Assembly (NCBI GenBank): GCA_016712625.1
Contig: JADJQQ010000004.1
Location: 310,001 to 374,000, forward strand
Origin: Candidatus Competibacteraceae bacterium
Lineage (GTDB): Bacteria; Pseudomonadota; Gammaproteobacteria; Competibacterales; Competibacteraceae
Reading direction: 5' to 3'
DNA length: 64,000 bases
Part shown: positions 9,879 through 19,200 of the stretch, piece by piece
How the letters are laid out: the number at the start of each line of letters is the position of its first letter
Position numbering within the stretch: the first letter of the stretch is position 1
Translations under genes and position numbers: made by a program
Notes under the pieces: generated by a model
Database searches by the model: none
Told to the model about the DNA's origin: nothing
Seen by the model: the letters and a program-made list of their open reading frames with translations, nothing else

Positions 9879-11968
9879 CTAGAATGACCACTTAATTTGC
9901 CCATAAACACTGCGTTCCAGCCGCTCTGGAACTGGATAGGTTTCCTGGATGAACTCTCCGTGCGATGGCCCTAGCAGATTGGCGCCCGCTAACGAAAGCT
10001 CCAAATCAGGACGGGGCCGCCAACCAAGCCGGGCATTTACGCTGAAATAATCGGCGACCGCGGCGGTCAGCGTGGGGGAACCCACCGCCAAATCAGGAAT
10101 ATCGCTCGCATGACGCAGCCATAAATCGAATTCCAAATCAGGGCGGATATCGAAGCTAGACAGCAACGAGACTTGATGACGGGGATGCGAGCCATCGCGC
10201 ACCACTGTAAAAAGATTGGGAAAACCCGGCTTATTGTTCAGGTTGACTTGTAAATAAGAATAAGCCAGTTGCAGCCGCCAGCGATCCAGCAGTTGCCAGT
10301 TCGCCGCGACTTCAAAACCATGCGTTTCACCTTGACTGGCGTTCACGAACAAACCAGGCACGCGTAAGTGGCCATTTTCCACAATCGCCTTGTCGTACTG
10401 CGGCGCTATGGCGCGCAAATCATCGTAATCGTTGTAAAACGCCGTGACATCGAACGAAAAGCGTTCCGTTGGCCAGGTTCGGTAGCCCACCTCATAGGCG
10501 GTCACCTTTTCTGAAACAAAATTGGAATTGCCCTGAAAGACCACTGTGGCGGGAAGATTGAATAGTGGCTGAGGCGGCAACCCGACCAGATCCAGCGTCA
10601 CGCCATCATCGCCGCGCGAGGGGCTACGCACCGCACGGGATACGCTAGCCCATAATCGATGTTGCGGGTGGGGCTTCCACAGCAATCTGCCATTGGGTTG
10701 AAATTCCCAACCGCTGAAATCGTTATGTTCCAGCCGTCCCCCCAGCGTCAGCTCCAATTTTGAGGGATCACACTGATTTGATCCTGAACGAAGACGCTAA
10801 GCAAATCGTAGTCCAGCTGCGTTGGCGTCATCCATCCCAATGCCGTCTGCTGATAATTATCCTGGTAGTGACGATAACCCATTCCCCAAATCAGCGAATG
10901 ACCTTCGTTCGGGCTGAAGAGCTGTTGAAAATCCAGATCGAAGGTATCAATATCAAAGTCAACCATCGCCTCCTGGCGCTGTAGATTCTGGTAATACAGC
11001 TGTAATGACCAGCGCGAACTCTCCGACAAAGTGTGTTCCCAGCGGCCTTGTAGGTAGCGGCCCGACATGCGGGCAGTGTCCCGCTCTGCTCGCAGGTAGG
11101 GCGGCGTAACGTCGGGCACTGATAGATTCTGGTGCAAGGTGGCGTCGAACACGCCGCCCTGGACAGTGATACTGTCTGGGTTTGCGGGCGTCCAATCCAA
11201 CCGAAATCCGCCGCCGCCCTCCCGCCAATCGTCTTCCGCCTCTTTGCCCTGGCTATCAATCAAACCTGCTTGCTGAAGATATTTTCCATAGAGCCGATAA
11301 TCGGCCTTATCGCTCAACTGGCCGCTGACGCGGATCCCGACAGTCGCTTGTTCTTGATTGCCGACAGTCGCGCTGATCAAGCCTTTGGTATCGGCTGCCC
11401 GCTTGGTCAGAATGTTAATAACGCCGTTGACCGCATTGGCGCCCCACAGGCTGGCTCCAGGTCCCCGCACGACCTCGATGCGCTCGATATCCTCCATCAG
11501 CAAATCTTGGATTTCCCAATAAACCCCAGCAAAGATCGGCGTATAGATTGAGCGTCCATCCACCAGCACCAGCAATTTATTGGCGTAGCGGCCATTAAAC
11601 CCCCGGATCGTGATCGCCCACTTGTTGGCGTCGACTCGCGCCACCTGCACGCCGGGCGCTAGCCGCAAAACCTCCGGAATACTGGTCGCTCCGCTGCGAC
11701 GAATATCATCTTGCGTGATGACGAAAACCGCGGCGGCGGCATCAGCTAACTTCTGCGTCTGCTTGGCGGCGGATGTGACCTCTAGCGTCATCAACTCTTC
11801 AATGCTGAGGTGCGTCAGATCGGCGCTTGCCTCTTGGCTGGTGGCGCTGGCGGCGCTACTCCATAAACCAAGTAGGACAAGGCCAAGGACTAAAGCGCCA
11901 GCCGAGTGGCGCGCGGCTCTGCGCACCAGAGCGCCCGAAGAAAAAATCACCCATATCGTCAAGGACAT
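9879..11968 (-). CDS. TonB-dependent receptor paralogue, apparent 1-base frameshift near 10756
   Basis: Plug and N-terminal barrel are read from 11968 to 10748. The remaining ~290 residues, ending QIKWSF, are read in another frame to 9879. The first frame runs VQDQISVIPQNWS then stop. Adding one T in the AAAATTGG run (plus-strand 10754-10761) gives IPQNLELTLGGRLEHNDFSGW, which matches IPDRLRLTGGVKLERNDFTGW of the neighbouring receptor. The repaired protein is ~697 residues from the ATG at 11968, which gives a proper signal peptide ending SSAASA. A TTG at 12025 is also in frame but less likely. Plug motifs (ITIRGFNG, VLVDGRSIYTPI, RGPGASLWGANAVNGVINI) are intact. This is first in the receptor-receptor-YfiR-kinase set, with 39 bases to the next gene. 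The break could be a sequencing error or a real null allele. Confidence 0.82.
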
Positions 11969-12125
11969 CGGCAAATCGAAGCAACCCCAGCGGTAGATCA
12001 CATTATTAATAGATAGACAAGTCAAAGCAATAGTCAGTATAAAATTATTGGTTCAAATCTTTCTTTCCAAGCCTTGAAAACATGTTTTTGTAAGAGTCAT
12101 TGGTTGTTTAAAAATATAATATTTG
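11969..12125 (-). promoter_or_regulatory. AT-rich promoter region upstream of the TonB receptor/YfiR/kinase operon
   Basis: A notably AT-rich gap between rlmD and the receptor gene. On the minus strand TTGACT (12025-12020) lies 17 bases before TGTGAT (12002-11997), a possible -35/-10 pair, and a TATACT occurs near 12041. None is strong enough to choose. No hairpin with a T-run is seen after rlmD. Confidence 0.25.
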
Positions 12126-13331
12126 TCATTTTTTAGTTAAAATCGCCATTGATTCGACATGGGCAGTCTGCGGAAACATATCCAGTATGCCCGCTGCCGC
12201 TAGATGGTAGCCAAATCGGTGAACTAATTCACCGACATCCCGCGCTAGCGTCGCTGGATGGCAAGAAACATAGACTATCCGCCGCACGTCCAAAGCGGCC
12301 ATATAGGGCATCAATTCCAGCGCGCCGGAACGGGGTGGATCAAGCAAAACGCGATCATACCCTCCCTGCAACCACGACTCATTTCCAGCAATACGACTAA
12401 GATCAGCAGCATGAAAAGAGGCATTAACGATGCCGTTATGCCCGGCATTACGTTGGGTAACGGCGCGTTCGATCAGTTGCCGGTTAATGGCGGCGTTGAC
12501 CTGAATAAAGTGACTGGGCTGGAATTCCAAATTCAGATCGAAAGCCGGCAACCGATAGCGCAGCGCCCGTGGCTCCGCCAATGGCCGCACGCTCGCCGGT
12601 CCATCCGGTTGCAGATAGAGTAGTAAGCCGTGGTGCTCGCTGAACGCCCGAAGTTGCGCCAAATCGGTAGCGCTGGGCGACGCCAGCACCCGAAAGCTCA
12701 GGCTCATGAGGGTATCGCCGCCAGCGACTTCGATCTGGGGCAGACGATCGCGGATCGACAGGGTTTCGATCAGCCGCGCCAGCTCCTCCAACAAACCGCC
12801 AATGCGTTGATCCAACACCTCACAACGGCGTATATCCGCGATGTAGGCGCTGTGTCGCTCGTGAAAACCCACCAGGACCCGGTTTTTCTTAGCGACCCAT
12901 TTAACGCCAAGCCGCGCCCGCCGTCGATAGCCCCATTGCGGCCCTGTCATTGGCTCCAGCATCTGCTCTGGCCGCGCCTTGGCGATGTGCGCCAAGCTAT
13001 TCAGCAACCAACGCTGCTTGATCGCCAGTTGGCCCGTCGGCGCAAGATGTTGCAAAGCGCAACCACCGCAAACGCCAAAATGGGCACAACGCGGTTCCAC
13101 TCGCTCGAGCGATGGCGCCAACAAGGCAACGATTCGCGCCTCATCGTGACGGCTGCGGCGCGCGGTGTAAAGGCAACTGACTTCCTCGCCAGGTAACGCG
13201 CCTTCAACAAATACCGCTTTCCCATCCCGTCGGGCCACACCCCGCCCGTCGTGGGTCAAATCCTCGATGCGGACGACAAACGGTTCCGCCGTGGCCCACG
13301 CTTGCCGCTTTTTTGCCATCGACCCCCCCAT
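12126..13331 (-). CDS. rlmD: 23S rRNA (uracil-1939-C5)-methyltransferase RlmD, lacking the SAM motif I region
   Basis: 401 residues, versus ~433 for E. coli RlmD. The start at 13331 has GAGGA 7 bases upstream. TRAM domain (~17-70); Fe-S cysteines 82, 88, 91 (RCAHFGVCGGC) and 170; later motifs VLLDPPRSG (~328-336), YVSCHPATLARD with nucleophile Cys357, and HVESM with general base Glu393 are all present. However, FIQVNAAINRQLIERAV (275-291) runs straight into TQRNAGHNG. The ~43-45 residues between the equivalent points in RlmD, including the SAM-binding DLFCGxGNFTLPLA motif and the acidic VVGVEG strand, are missing in frame near 12450-12463. Without them the protein should not bind SAM. SCHPATL instead of the usual SCNPATL is a further small deviation. 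The gene follows cysM by 10 bases. Confidence 0.88.
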   Translation of the reverse strand: MGGSMAKKRQAWATAEPFVVRIEDLTHDGRGVARRDGKAVFVEGALPGEEVSCLYTARRSRHDEARIVALLAPSLERVEPRCAHFGVCGGCALQHLAPTGQLAIKQRWLLNSLAHIAKARPEQMLEPMTGPQWGYRRRARLGVKWVAKKNRVLVGFHERHSAYIADIRRCEVLDQRIGGLLEELARLIETLSIRDRLPQIEVAGGDTLMSLSFRVLASPSATDLAQLRAFSEHHGLLLYLQPDGPASVRPLAEPRALRYRLPAFDLNLEFQPSHFIQVNAAINRQLIERAVTQRNAGHNGIVNASFHAADLSRIAGNESWLQGGYDRVLLDPPRSGALELMPYMAALDVRRIVYVSCHPATLARDVGELVHRFGYHLAAAGILDMFPQTAHVESMAILTKK

Positions 13332-13341
13332 CCGTGGTTCC

Positions 13342-14241
13342 TCAGATTGAAAACAGGCCGGTGGATAAATAACGGTCGCCTCGATCACAAATGATGGTGA
13401 CGATGACCGCCTTCTCAACGTCCTCAGACAATCGCAATGCCGCCGCGACTGCTCCACCCGACGACACGCCGCAACAGATCCCTTCTTCACGAGCCAGTCG
13501 GCGGGTGGTGGTTTCCGCTTCAGCTTGGCTGACATCAATGGTTTGATCGACGCGCGCTGGATTGAAAATTTTTGGCAGATACGCTGCCGGCCAGCGTCGA
13601 ATGCCGGCGATGCTGGAACCTTCGGTGGGCTGCACGCCGATAACGCGCACGGCGGGATTTTGCTCCTTGAGATAATGCGATACGCCCATGATGGTGCCGG
13701 TGGTACCCATGGCGCTGACGAAATGGGTCACTTTCCCCTGAGTATCCCGCCAAATTTCCGGCCCAGTGGTTTTATAATGCGCCAAGGGATTGTCGGGATT
13801 GGCGAACTGATCCAACACCCGCCCTTTGCCCTCCCGCTCTAGCCGCGCGGCCAGATCGCGAGCGCCTTCCATGCCTTCGTCCTTGCCGACCAAGATCAAT
13901 TCAGCCCCATAAGCCCGCATGGCGTCCCGGCGCTCAATGCTCTGATTCTCCGGCATAATCAGCCTCAGCCGATAGCCCTTTATCGCCGAGATCATCGCCA
14001 GCGCGATGCCGGTGTTGCCGCTGGTCGCTTCGATCAGCACATCACCAGGCCGGATTACGCCGCGTATTTCAGCTTGCTGGATCATGCTGTGGGCCGGACG
14101 ATCCTTTACCGAACCCGCCGGATTGTTGCCCTCCAACTTGCCCAAAATCAGATTTTTAGTGGAGCCCGACAGTCGCTGCAAGCGAACCAAAGGCGTATTA
14201 CCGACAAAAAATTCAAGCGTGGGGTACTGAGAATCAGGCAT
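13342..14241 (-). CDS. cysM: Cysteine synthase B (O-acetylserine sulfhydrylase)
   Basis: 299 residues from the ATG at 14241 (MPDSQYPTLEFF), the usual CysM length. It is a PLP enzyme of the beta-family that makes cysteine from O-acetylserine and sulfide or thiosulfate. The PLP lysine is Lys46 in NPAGSVKDRP. The substrate loop EATSGNTGIALA (~74-85), the glycine-rich GTTGTIMGV and the serine near the PLP pyridine nitrogen (C-terminal half, ICDRGDRYLSTGLF) are all visible. The short beta8A-beta9A region and overall sequence favour CysM over CysK. A pairing of cysM with rlmD is seen in other gammaproteobacteria. GGA lies ~9 bases upstream of the start. An upstream Met at 14265 in the same frame is less likely. 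Confidence 0.93.
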   Translation of the reverse strand: MPDSQYPTLEFFVGNTPLVRLQRLSGSTKNLILGKLEGNNPAGSVKDRPAHSMIQQAEIRGVIRPGDVLIEATSGNTGIALAMISAIKGYRLRLIMPENQSIERRDAMRAYGAELILVGKDEGMEGARDLAARLEREGKGRVLDQFANPDNPLAHYKTTGPEIWRDTQGKVTHFVSAMGTTGTIMGVSHYLKEQNPAVRVIGVQPTEGSSIAGIRRWPAAYLPKIFNPARVDQTIDVSQAEAETTTRRLAREEGICCGVSSGGAVAAALRLSEDVEKAVIVTIICDRGDRYLSTGLFSI

Positions 14242-14410
14242 GATTAGGTTCCAAACGGTCTGCAAAAATCAGGGTATTGGGCTTTTGCCGGGCATGCGAA
14301 ATATGTTAAACCGATTATAACCACCCATAAGCTGTGAACCGCGCCGACCACGTTTGCGGTTCCGAATTCCGCCGTACTGCCGTAACTATTTGTCGATCCA
14401 AAATTTTGTC

Positions 14411-16222
14411 ATGATTCGATCCGGTTCAAGTCCGCGCTTTATGCTCTTTGGGCTGCTGCTCTGCTGCCTGACCTTCGCCGCCGCGCCGCTGCTCGCCCAA
14501 GAGCCGCCTCAGCCGCCGACTCCCGCCCAAACCACCCCGAGCGCCGATACATTGACGGTGCGGGTCGAAGGGGTGGAAGAAGGGCCGCTACGGGACAACA
14601 TTATCGGCCATCTCGATATCAATCGCTTCGACGGCAAAGCCGCGCCCGACGAAACCCAATTACAATGGCTACACGCCAACGCCGAACGCCAAATTCAAGA
14701 TGCATTGCAACCCTTCGGCTACTACGAACCCACCATTGAAAGCACCCTGAACCGCACGGCCAGCGGTTGGGAGGCGCATTACCGCATCCAGCTCGGTCGC
14801 ACCCTACCGATCGCCGCCGTCGATGTTCGGGTGCTGGGCCAAGCGGACGAAGATCCGGTTTTCCAAAAGCTGTTGGAGAAAATGCCCTTGGTGAAAGGCC
14901 AGGTTCTGGATCAATCCAAGTACGAACAATTCAAGCAAAATCTGGAAGCCCTGGCCACCGAACGCGGCTATTTCGACGCCCGTTTCGTCGAACACGCCAT
15001 TCAAATCGACTTACAGGCTTACGAGGCGGCGATCAAGCTGCACTACGATACCGGCAAGCGTTATTTGTTCGGCGACATTACCTTTAAACAAAATCTACTG
15101 TCGCCGGAATTATTGAGTCGCTATCCCCGCTTCAAGCCCACCGACCCCTACGACGCCAACGAACTGCTGAAACTCCAAGGCGACCTCGGCGGTACGACCT
15201 ATTTCAGTCAAGTGCGAATCGATGCCTCGCCCGACGCCAAAACCGTGACCGTGCCGGTTGAAGTAGCCCTGGAACGGAACAAGAAACATAAGTATAGCGC
15301 TGGCGTGGGTTACGGCACCGATACCGGCCCCCGGGGCAAGGTCAAGGTTGAAAATCGCTGGCTCAACCGCGAGGGGCACCATTACGAAGCGGAGTTGCAG
15401 CTTTCACCGATCAAATCCTACCTCGGGGGCAAATACATGATCCCCGGCCCTGATCCGGTTACGGAGGAATACGCGCTGACCGCCAATTACACCCTGCAAA
15501 GCTATGAGGATCAGGATTTCGAACGGATCGCCGTGGGCGGTCTATTCCAGCAGGAAATCGGCCAATGGCTAAGAATTTATAGCCTCAATCTGCAATATGA
15601 AGACTACCAGATCGGTAATGAACCCCGCACCTCCTCATTTTTAATCATTCCTGGCTTGAACTGGACCTGGGTTAACGCCGATGATCGGTTATTCACCACG
15701 CACGGGGTGCTGTTCGGTTTCGAAGTGCGCGGCGCTTCGACGGCTTTGTTGTCAGACATCAACTTCGTGCAGGGGCTGCTGCACTTAAAATGGATCTACA
15801 GCTTAAACGAGGATAACCGCTTCATCGTTCGCGGTGATCTCGGCGCGACCGCCATTCGGGAAGACTTTCAAAAACTGCCGGCCTCGCTGCGGTTTTTCAC
15901 CGGCGGCGATGCCAGCGTTCGTGGCTATGCCTACAATACCATCGGTCCCACCGACGACGACGGCAAAGTCATCGGCGGCAAAAATCTGCTGGTGGGGAGC
16001 TCGGAATACGAACGCCGGGTATGGAATAACTGGGGGATCGCGGTTTTCGTGGATAGCGGTGACGCCTTCAACGGCGCGGCTCCCGAAATGAAAACCGGGG
16101 CTGGCGTGGGCCTCCGCTGGCGCTCGCCGGTGGGGCCGGTGCGAATCGATTTCGCCTCCGGGCTGGATAGCCCCCCCGGTGATGCGTTCCGTTTCTCCTT
16201 CAGCCTCGGACCGGATCTGTGA
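14411..16222 (+). CDS. tamA: Translocation and assembly module outer-membrane subunit TamA (BamA/Omp85 family)
   Basis: 603 residues from the ATG at 14411, which gives a signal peptide with core FMLFGLLLCCLTFAAAPLLA. No clear Shine-Dalgarno is visible, and Met at 14441 is an alternative. After a Pro/Thr linker come three POTRA domains (~50-270), then the Omp85 beta-barrel (~285-603) with the VRGY motif (SVRGYAYNTIGP, ~503) and a C-terminal barrel strand ending in LGPDL. TamA sits in the outer membrane and works with TamB to place selected autotransporters and other barrel proteins, and TamB-type proteins also take part in phospholipid transport. The stop overlaps the tamB start by 4 bases (GTGA), which indicates translational coupling. 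Confidence 0.92.
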   Translation: MIRSGSSPRFMLFGLLLCCLTFAAAPLLAQEPPQPPTPAQTTPSADTLTVRVEGVEEGPLRDNIIGHLDINRFDGKAAPDETQLQWLHANAERQIQDALQPFGYYEPTIESTLNRTASGWEAHYRIQLGRTLPIAAVDVRVLGQADEDPVFQKLLEKMPLVKGQVLDQSKYEQFKQNLEALATERGYFDARFVEHAIQIDLQAYEAAIKLHYDTGKRYLFGDITFKQNLLSPELLSRYPRFKPTDPYDANELLKLQGDLGGTTYFSQVRIDASPDAKTVTVPVEVALERNKKHKYSAGVGYGTDTGPRGKVKVENRWLNREGHHYEAELQLSPIKSYLGGKYMIPGPDPVTEEYALTANYTLQSYEDQDFERIAVGGLFQQEIGQWLRIYSLNLQYEDYQIGNEPRTSSFLIIPGLNWTWVNADDRLFTTHGVLFGFEVRGASTALLSDINFVQGLLHLKWIYSLNEDNRFIVRGDLGATAIREDFQKLPASLRFFTGGDASVRGYAYNTIGPTDDDGKVIGGKNLLVGSSEYERRVWNNWGIAVFVDSGDAFNGAAPEMKTGAGVGLRWRSPVGPVRIDFASGLDSPPGDAFRFSFSLGPDL

Positions 16223-19200
16223 GCGCCCCTCCCACTTCGCCCCCCGCGCCCCCCTCACCCAAGCGTTCCGACAACGCGGCGGCCCCGCCGGCCAAAACTC
16301 CTTCTACTTTGCGTCGCGTGGCTGTTTGGCTGATCGGGCTGCCGTTAGTGCTGTTGCTGTTGGCGTTCGTCTTGGGCGGCATCGGCATCACCACCGAAAC
16401 CGGTCTCAACGCCTTATTGGGACAAGCGAAACGGTTCTTACCAGGCCAGTTGAGCTATGAAAAGATCAGCGGTCGGCTGTCTGGCCCGCTGCATATCGAA
16501 GGACTTCGCTACGAAGACGGCCCGCTGACGGTCAAGCTAGCGACGGCTGACTTCGATTGGCAACCGACCGCTTTACTTGATCGGCATCTCAATATCGGCC
16601 GCTTGCAATTCGAGGGTCTGGAAATCCATTTGCCGCCCGCTCAAGAAACGCCTCCATCGACCGGACCCGTCGTCCTACCCGAGATTCAATTACCGCTGGG
16701 GATCACGGTTGCCGACTTGCAAGGGCGCAATATTCGGATCGTGCCCGCCGGAGCCGAACCGATCCAAATCGACGCCATCGACCTTAAAGCGCAGTCAACG
16801 GCCGACGGATTGACTATCGAAACGTTGAACATCAAAGCGCCGCTGGGCGAGGCTACCCTGAGCGGACAGATCAATCCGACCGGCAATTATCCGCTAAAAC
16901 TGGATCTAGTTTGGCAAGCGCCGCTGGCTGGCTTCGGCGCGTTTCAAGGCCAAGGGGTGATTGAGGGCGCCCTACGCGACAAACTGACCCTGACTCATAA
17001 AGTGACCGGACCCGCCACACTCGAACTCGATGGCGAAGTGCGTCGGCCGCTTGGCAAAGCGGCTTGGTCGGCCAAAGCTAAGCTTGATGTGGCTGACCTC
17101 AAGTCATTGGTCCCGGATTTGGCTGGCAAACCACTGACCTTCAAGCTGGACGCCGCGGGGGTCATGGCGCAATTTCAGGGAAAGGGCGAGCTCAGCACCA
17201 ACCTGCCCGAATTGGGGCCGACCACGGTCCAATTCAGCGCCGCCGGCGACCCGAACGCCATTAAGCTCAATGAATTGCGACTAGCGGCTCCAGAGCGGGC
17301 GGTAACGCTTCTCACCCAAGGCGAAGTTCAGTTCGACAAAGGAACGCTTGCCTGGTTTAAAAGCCAAGGCGAACTCAACGCCGCCGTACCAGAGCTAGGC
17401 CCAGCGACCCTGCAATTCAATGTGGGCGGAGACCTGAAAACGGTCAAGCTCGATGGGTTGCGATTGACTGCTCCCGACCGACCGCTAGCCCTGACCGCTC
17501 AAGGCGAAGTCCAGCTGCAAGATTTGCGCTTCAAAGCCACCGGCGACTGGAAAGCGCTAGCCTGGCCGTTGCGCGGTATCCCGCAAGTGGAAAGCCCGAA
17601 TGGTAAATTCACCGCCGAGGGTACCCCGAAAGATTACCGCTTTGAGCTGATCGCCAATGAGTTGCGCGGACCCAATATTCCCAAGGGAAATTGGACCATC
17701 ACCGGCCAAGGTTCGGATCAGGCCGTGCGCGACGTTAAATTGGCCGGTCAGACTTTGGAAGGCGCGTTGCAAGCTGAGGCCGCCGCTACCTGGGCGCCAA
17801 CGGTCGGCTGGCAGGCCACGATCAGCGGCCAAGGGATCAATCCCGGCGCGCATTGGAAAGACGTACCCGGCAAGTTGAATTTTCGGCTCAAGACCGACGG
17901 CGGCCTGGAAAATGCCGCTTTGCGCGCCAACGTATTGCTGGAAGAATTGACCGGCACCCTGAGCGGACAAAAAGTGGCGGGTAATGCCGATGTCAGCCTT
18001 CGCGATCAGAATCTGACGATCCGCTCCCTACAAATCAATGCGGGTGACACGCGGCTGGAAGCGAGCGGCGCCCTGACCGAGCGCTGGGATCTCACCTGGA
18101 AGCTGAATGCCCCTCAACTGAAATCATTGGTTCCCTCTGTCAGTGGTTCTGTCGTGAGTAACGGCAAACTCAGCGGCTCCCGCACGCAACCGCTCATTGC
18201 GGCTAACTTTACGGTCAACAACTTAAAGCAGGGCGACACGCAAATTCAGCAGTTGCGCGGTGAAGCCAACATTGATGTCGGCAGCGCCAGCCGCTCGCAG
18301 TTGAAAGTGTCCGGCGAGAATCTGCGCCTGGGAGGCCAAAAATGGAAAAGCCTTCGGCTGGAGGGTTCCGGCACGGCCGCCGCCCATGAACTGAAAGCGG
18401 AGATGGTTGGCGATCCTGGCAGCTTTCTGCTGGCGCTGGCCGGCAGCCTGCAAACGCCGGACATGCTTTGGCAGGGTCGCATCATGCAACTAAGCGCCAA
18501 GGACACGGTGGCTGGCAACTGGAATCTGGAGAAACCCGCCACCGTTCGCGCTTCCGCCAAGGAAGCAAATCTCGACGCCGCCTGCCTGAGCAGTGCGCCC
18601 ACGCGCTTGTGCCTGCAAGGCCAGTGGCGGCAAGCGGGCGACTTCAATGGCCGGGCGCAGCTTAGTAACCTCAACCCGGAACAGTTCAAACGCTTCTTCC
18701 CCAAAGATGTCGCGCTCACCACCAACATCAACGGTGAAGCCACCGCGAGCGGCAAAATTGGCGGCGCGCTGCAAGGCAAGCTCAATCTGACCATCGCTCC
18801 TGGCAACGTCAGCCTGCAAGCGCAAGGTCGGCCAGTCCAGATCGCATTCAACGGCGGCAATGTTCAACTCGACACCAACGGCCGAACCGCCACCGGCCAG
18901 GCCCGGCTGGATCTGGGACCCTTGGGCCAGATGCAAGCCAATCTGCAAGTCCAGGACCCGCTCGGCGCGGCCCGGCTGAACGGCAAGATCGACGCCAGCA
19001 TCACCGATTTAAAAATCGTCTCTGCTTTCGCGCCGCAAGTAACTGAAATTTCAGGACAAGTCCGGGCGAATGTGGCCGTGGGCGGCACGGCGGCCAAGCC
19101 GACCCTGCGCGGCGACATCCGCCTAGAGAACGCCAACATGACCATTCAGGAGGCTGGACTGAAGCTGCGCAATATCCAGTTCGCGGCCACCAGCACTGGC

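Noticed and set aside
12045..12060. GGTTCAAATC resembling a tRNA T-loop
   Set aside because: Flanking bases do not form the 5-base T-stem, and no acceptor stem, anticodon arm or CCA context is found.
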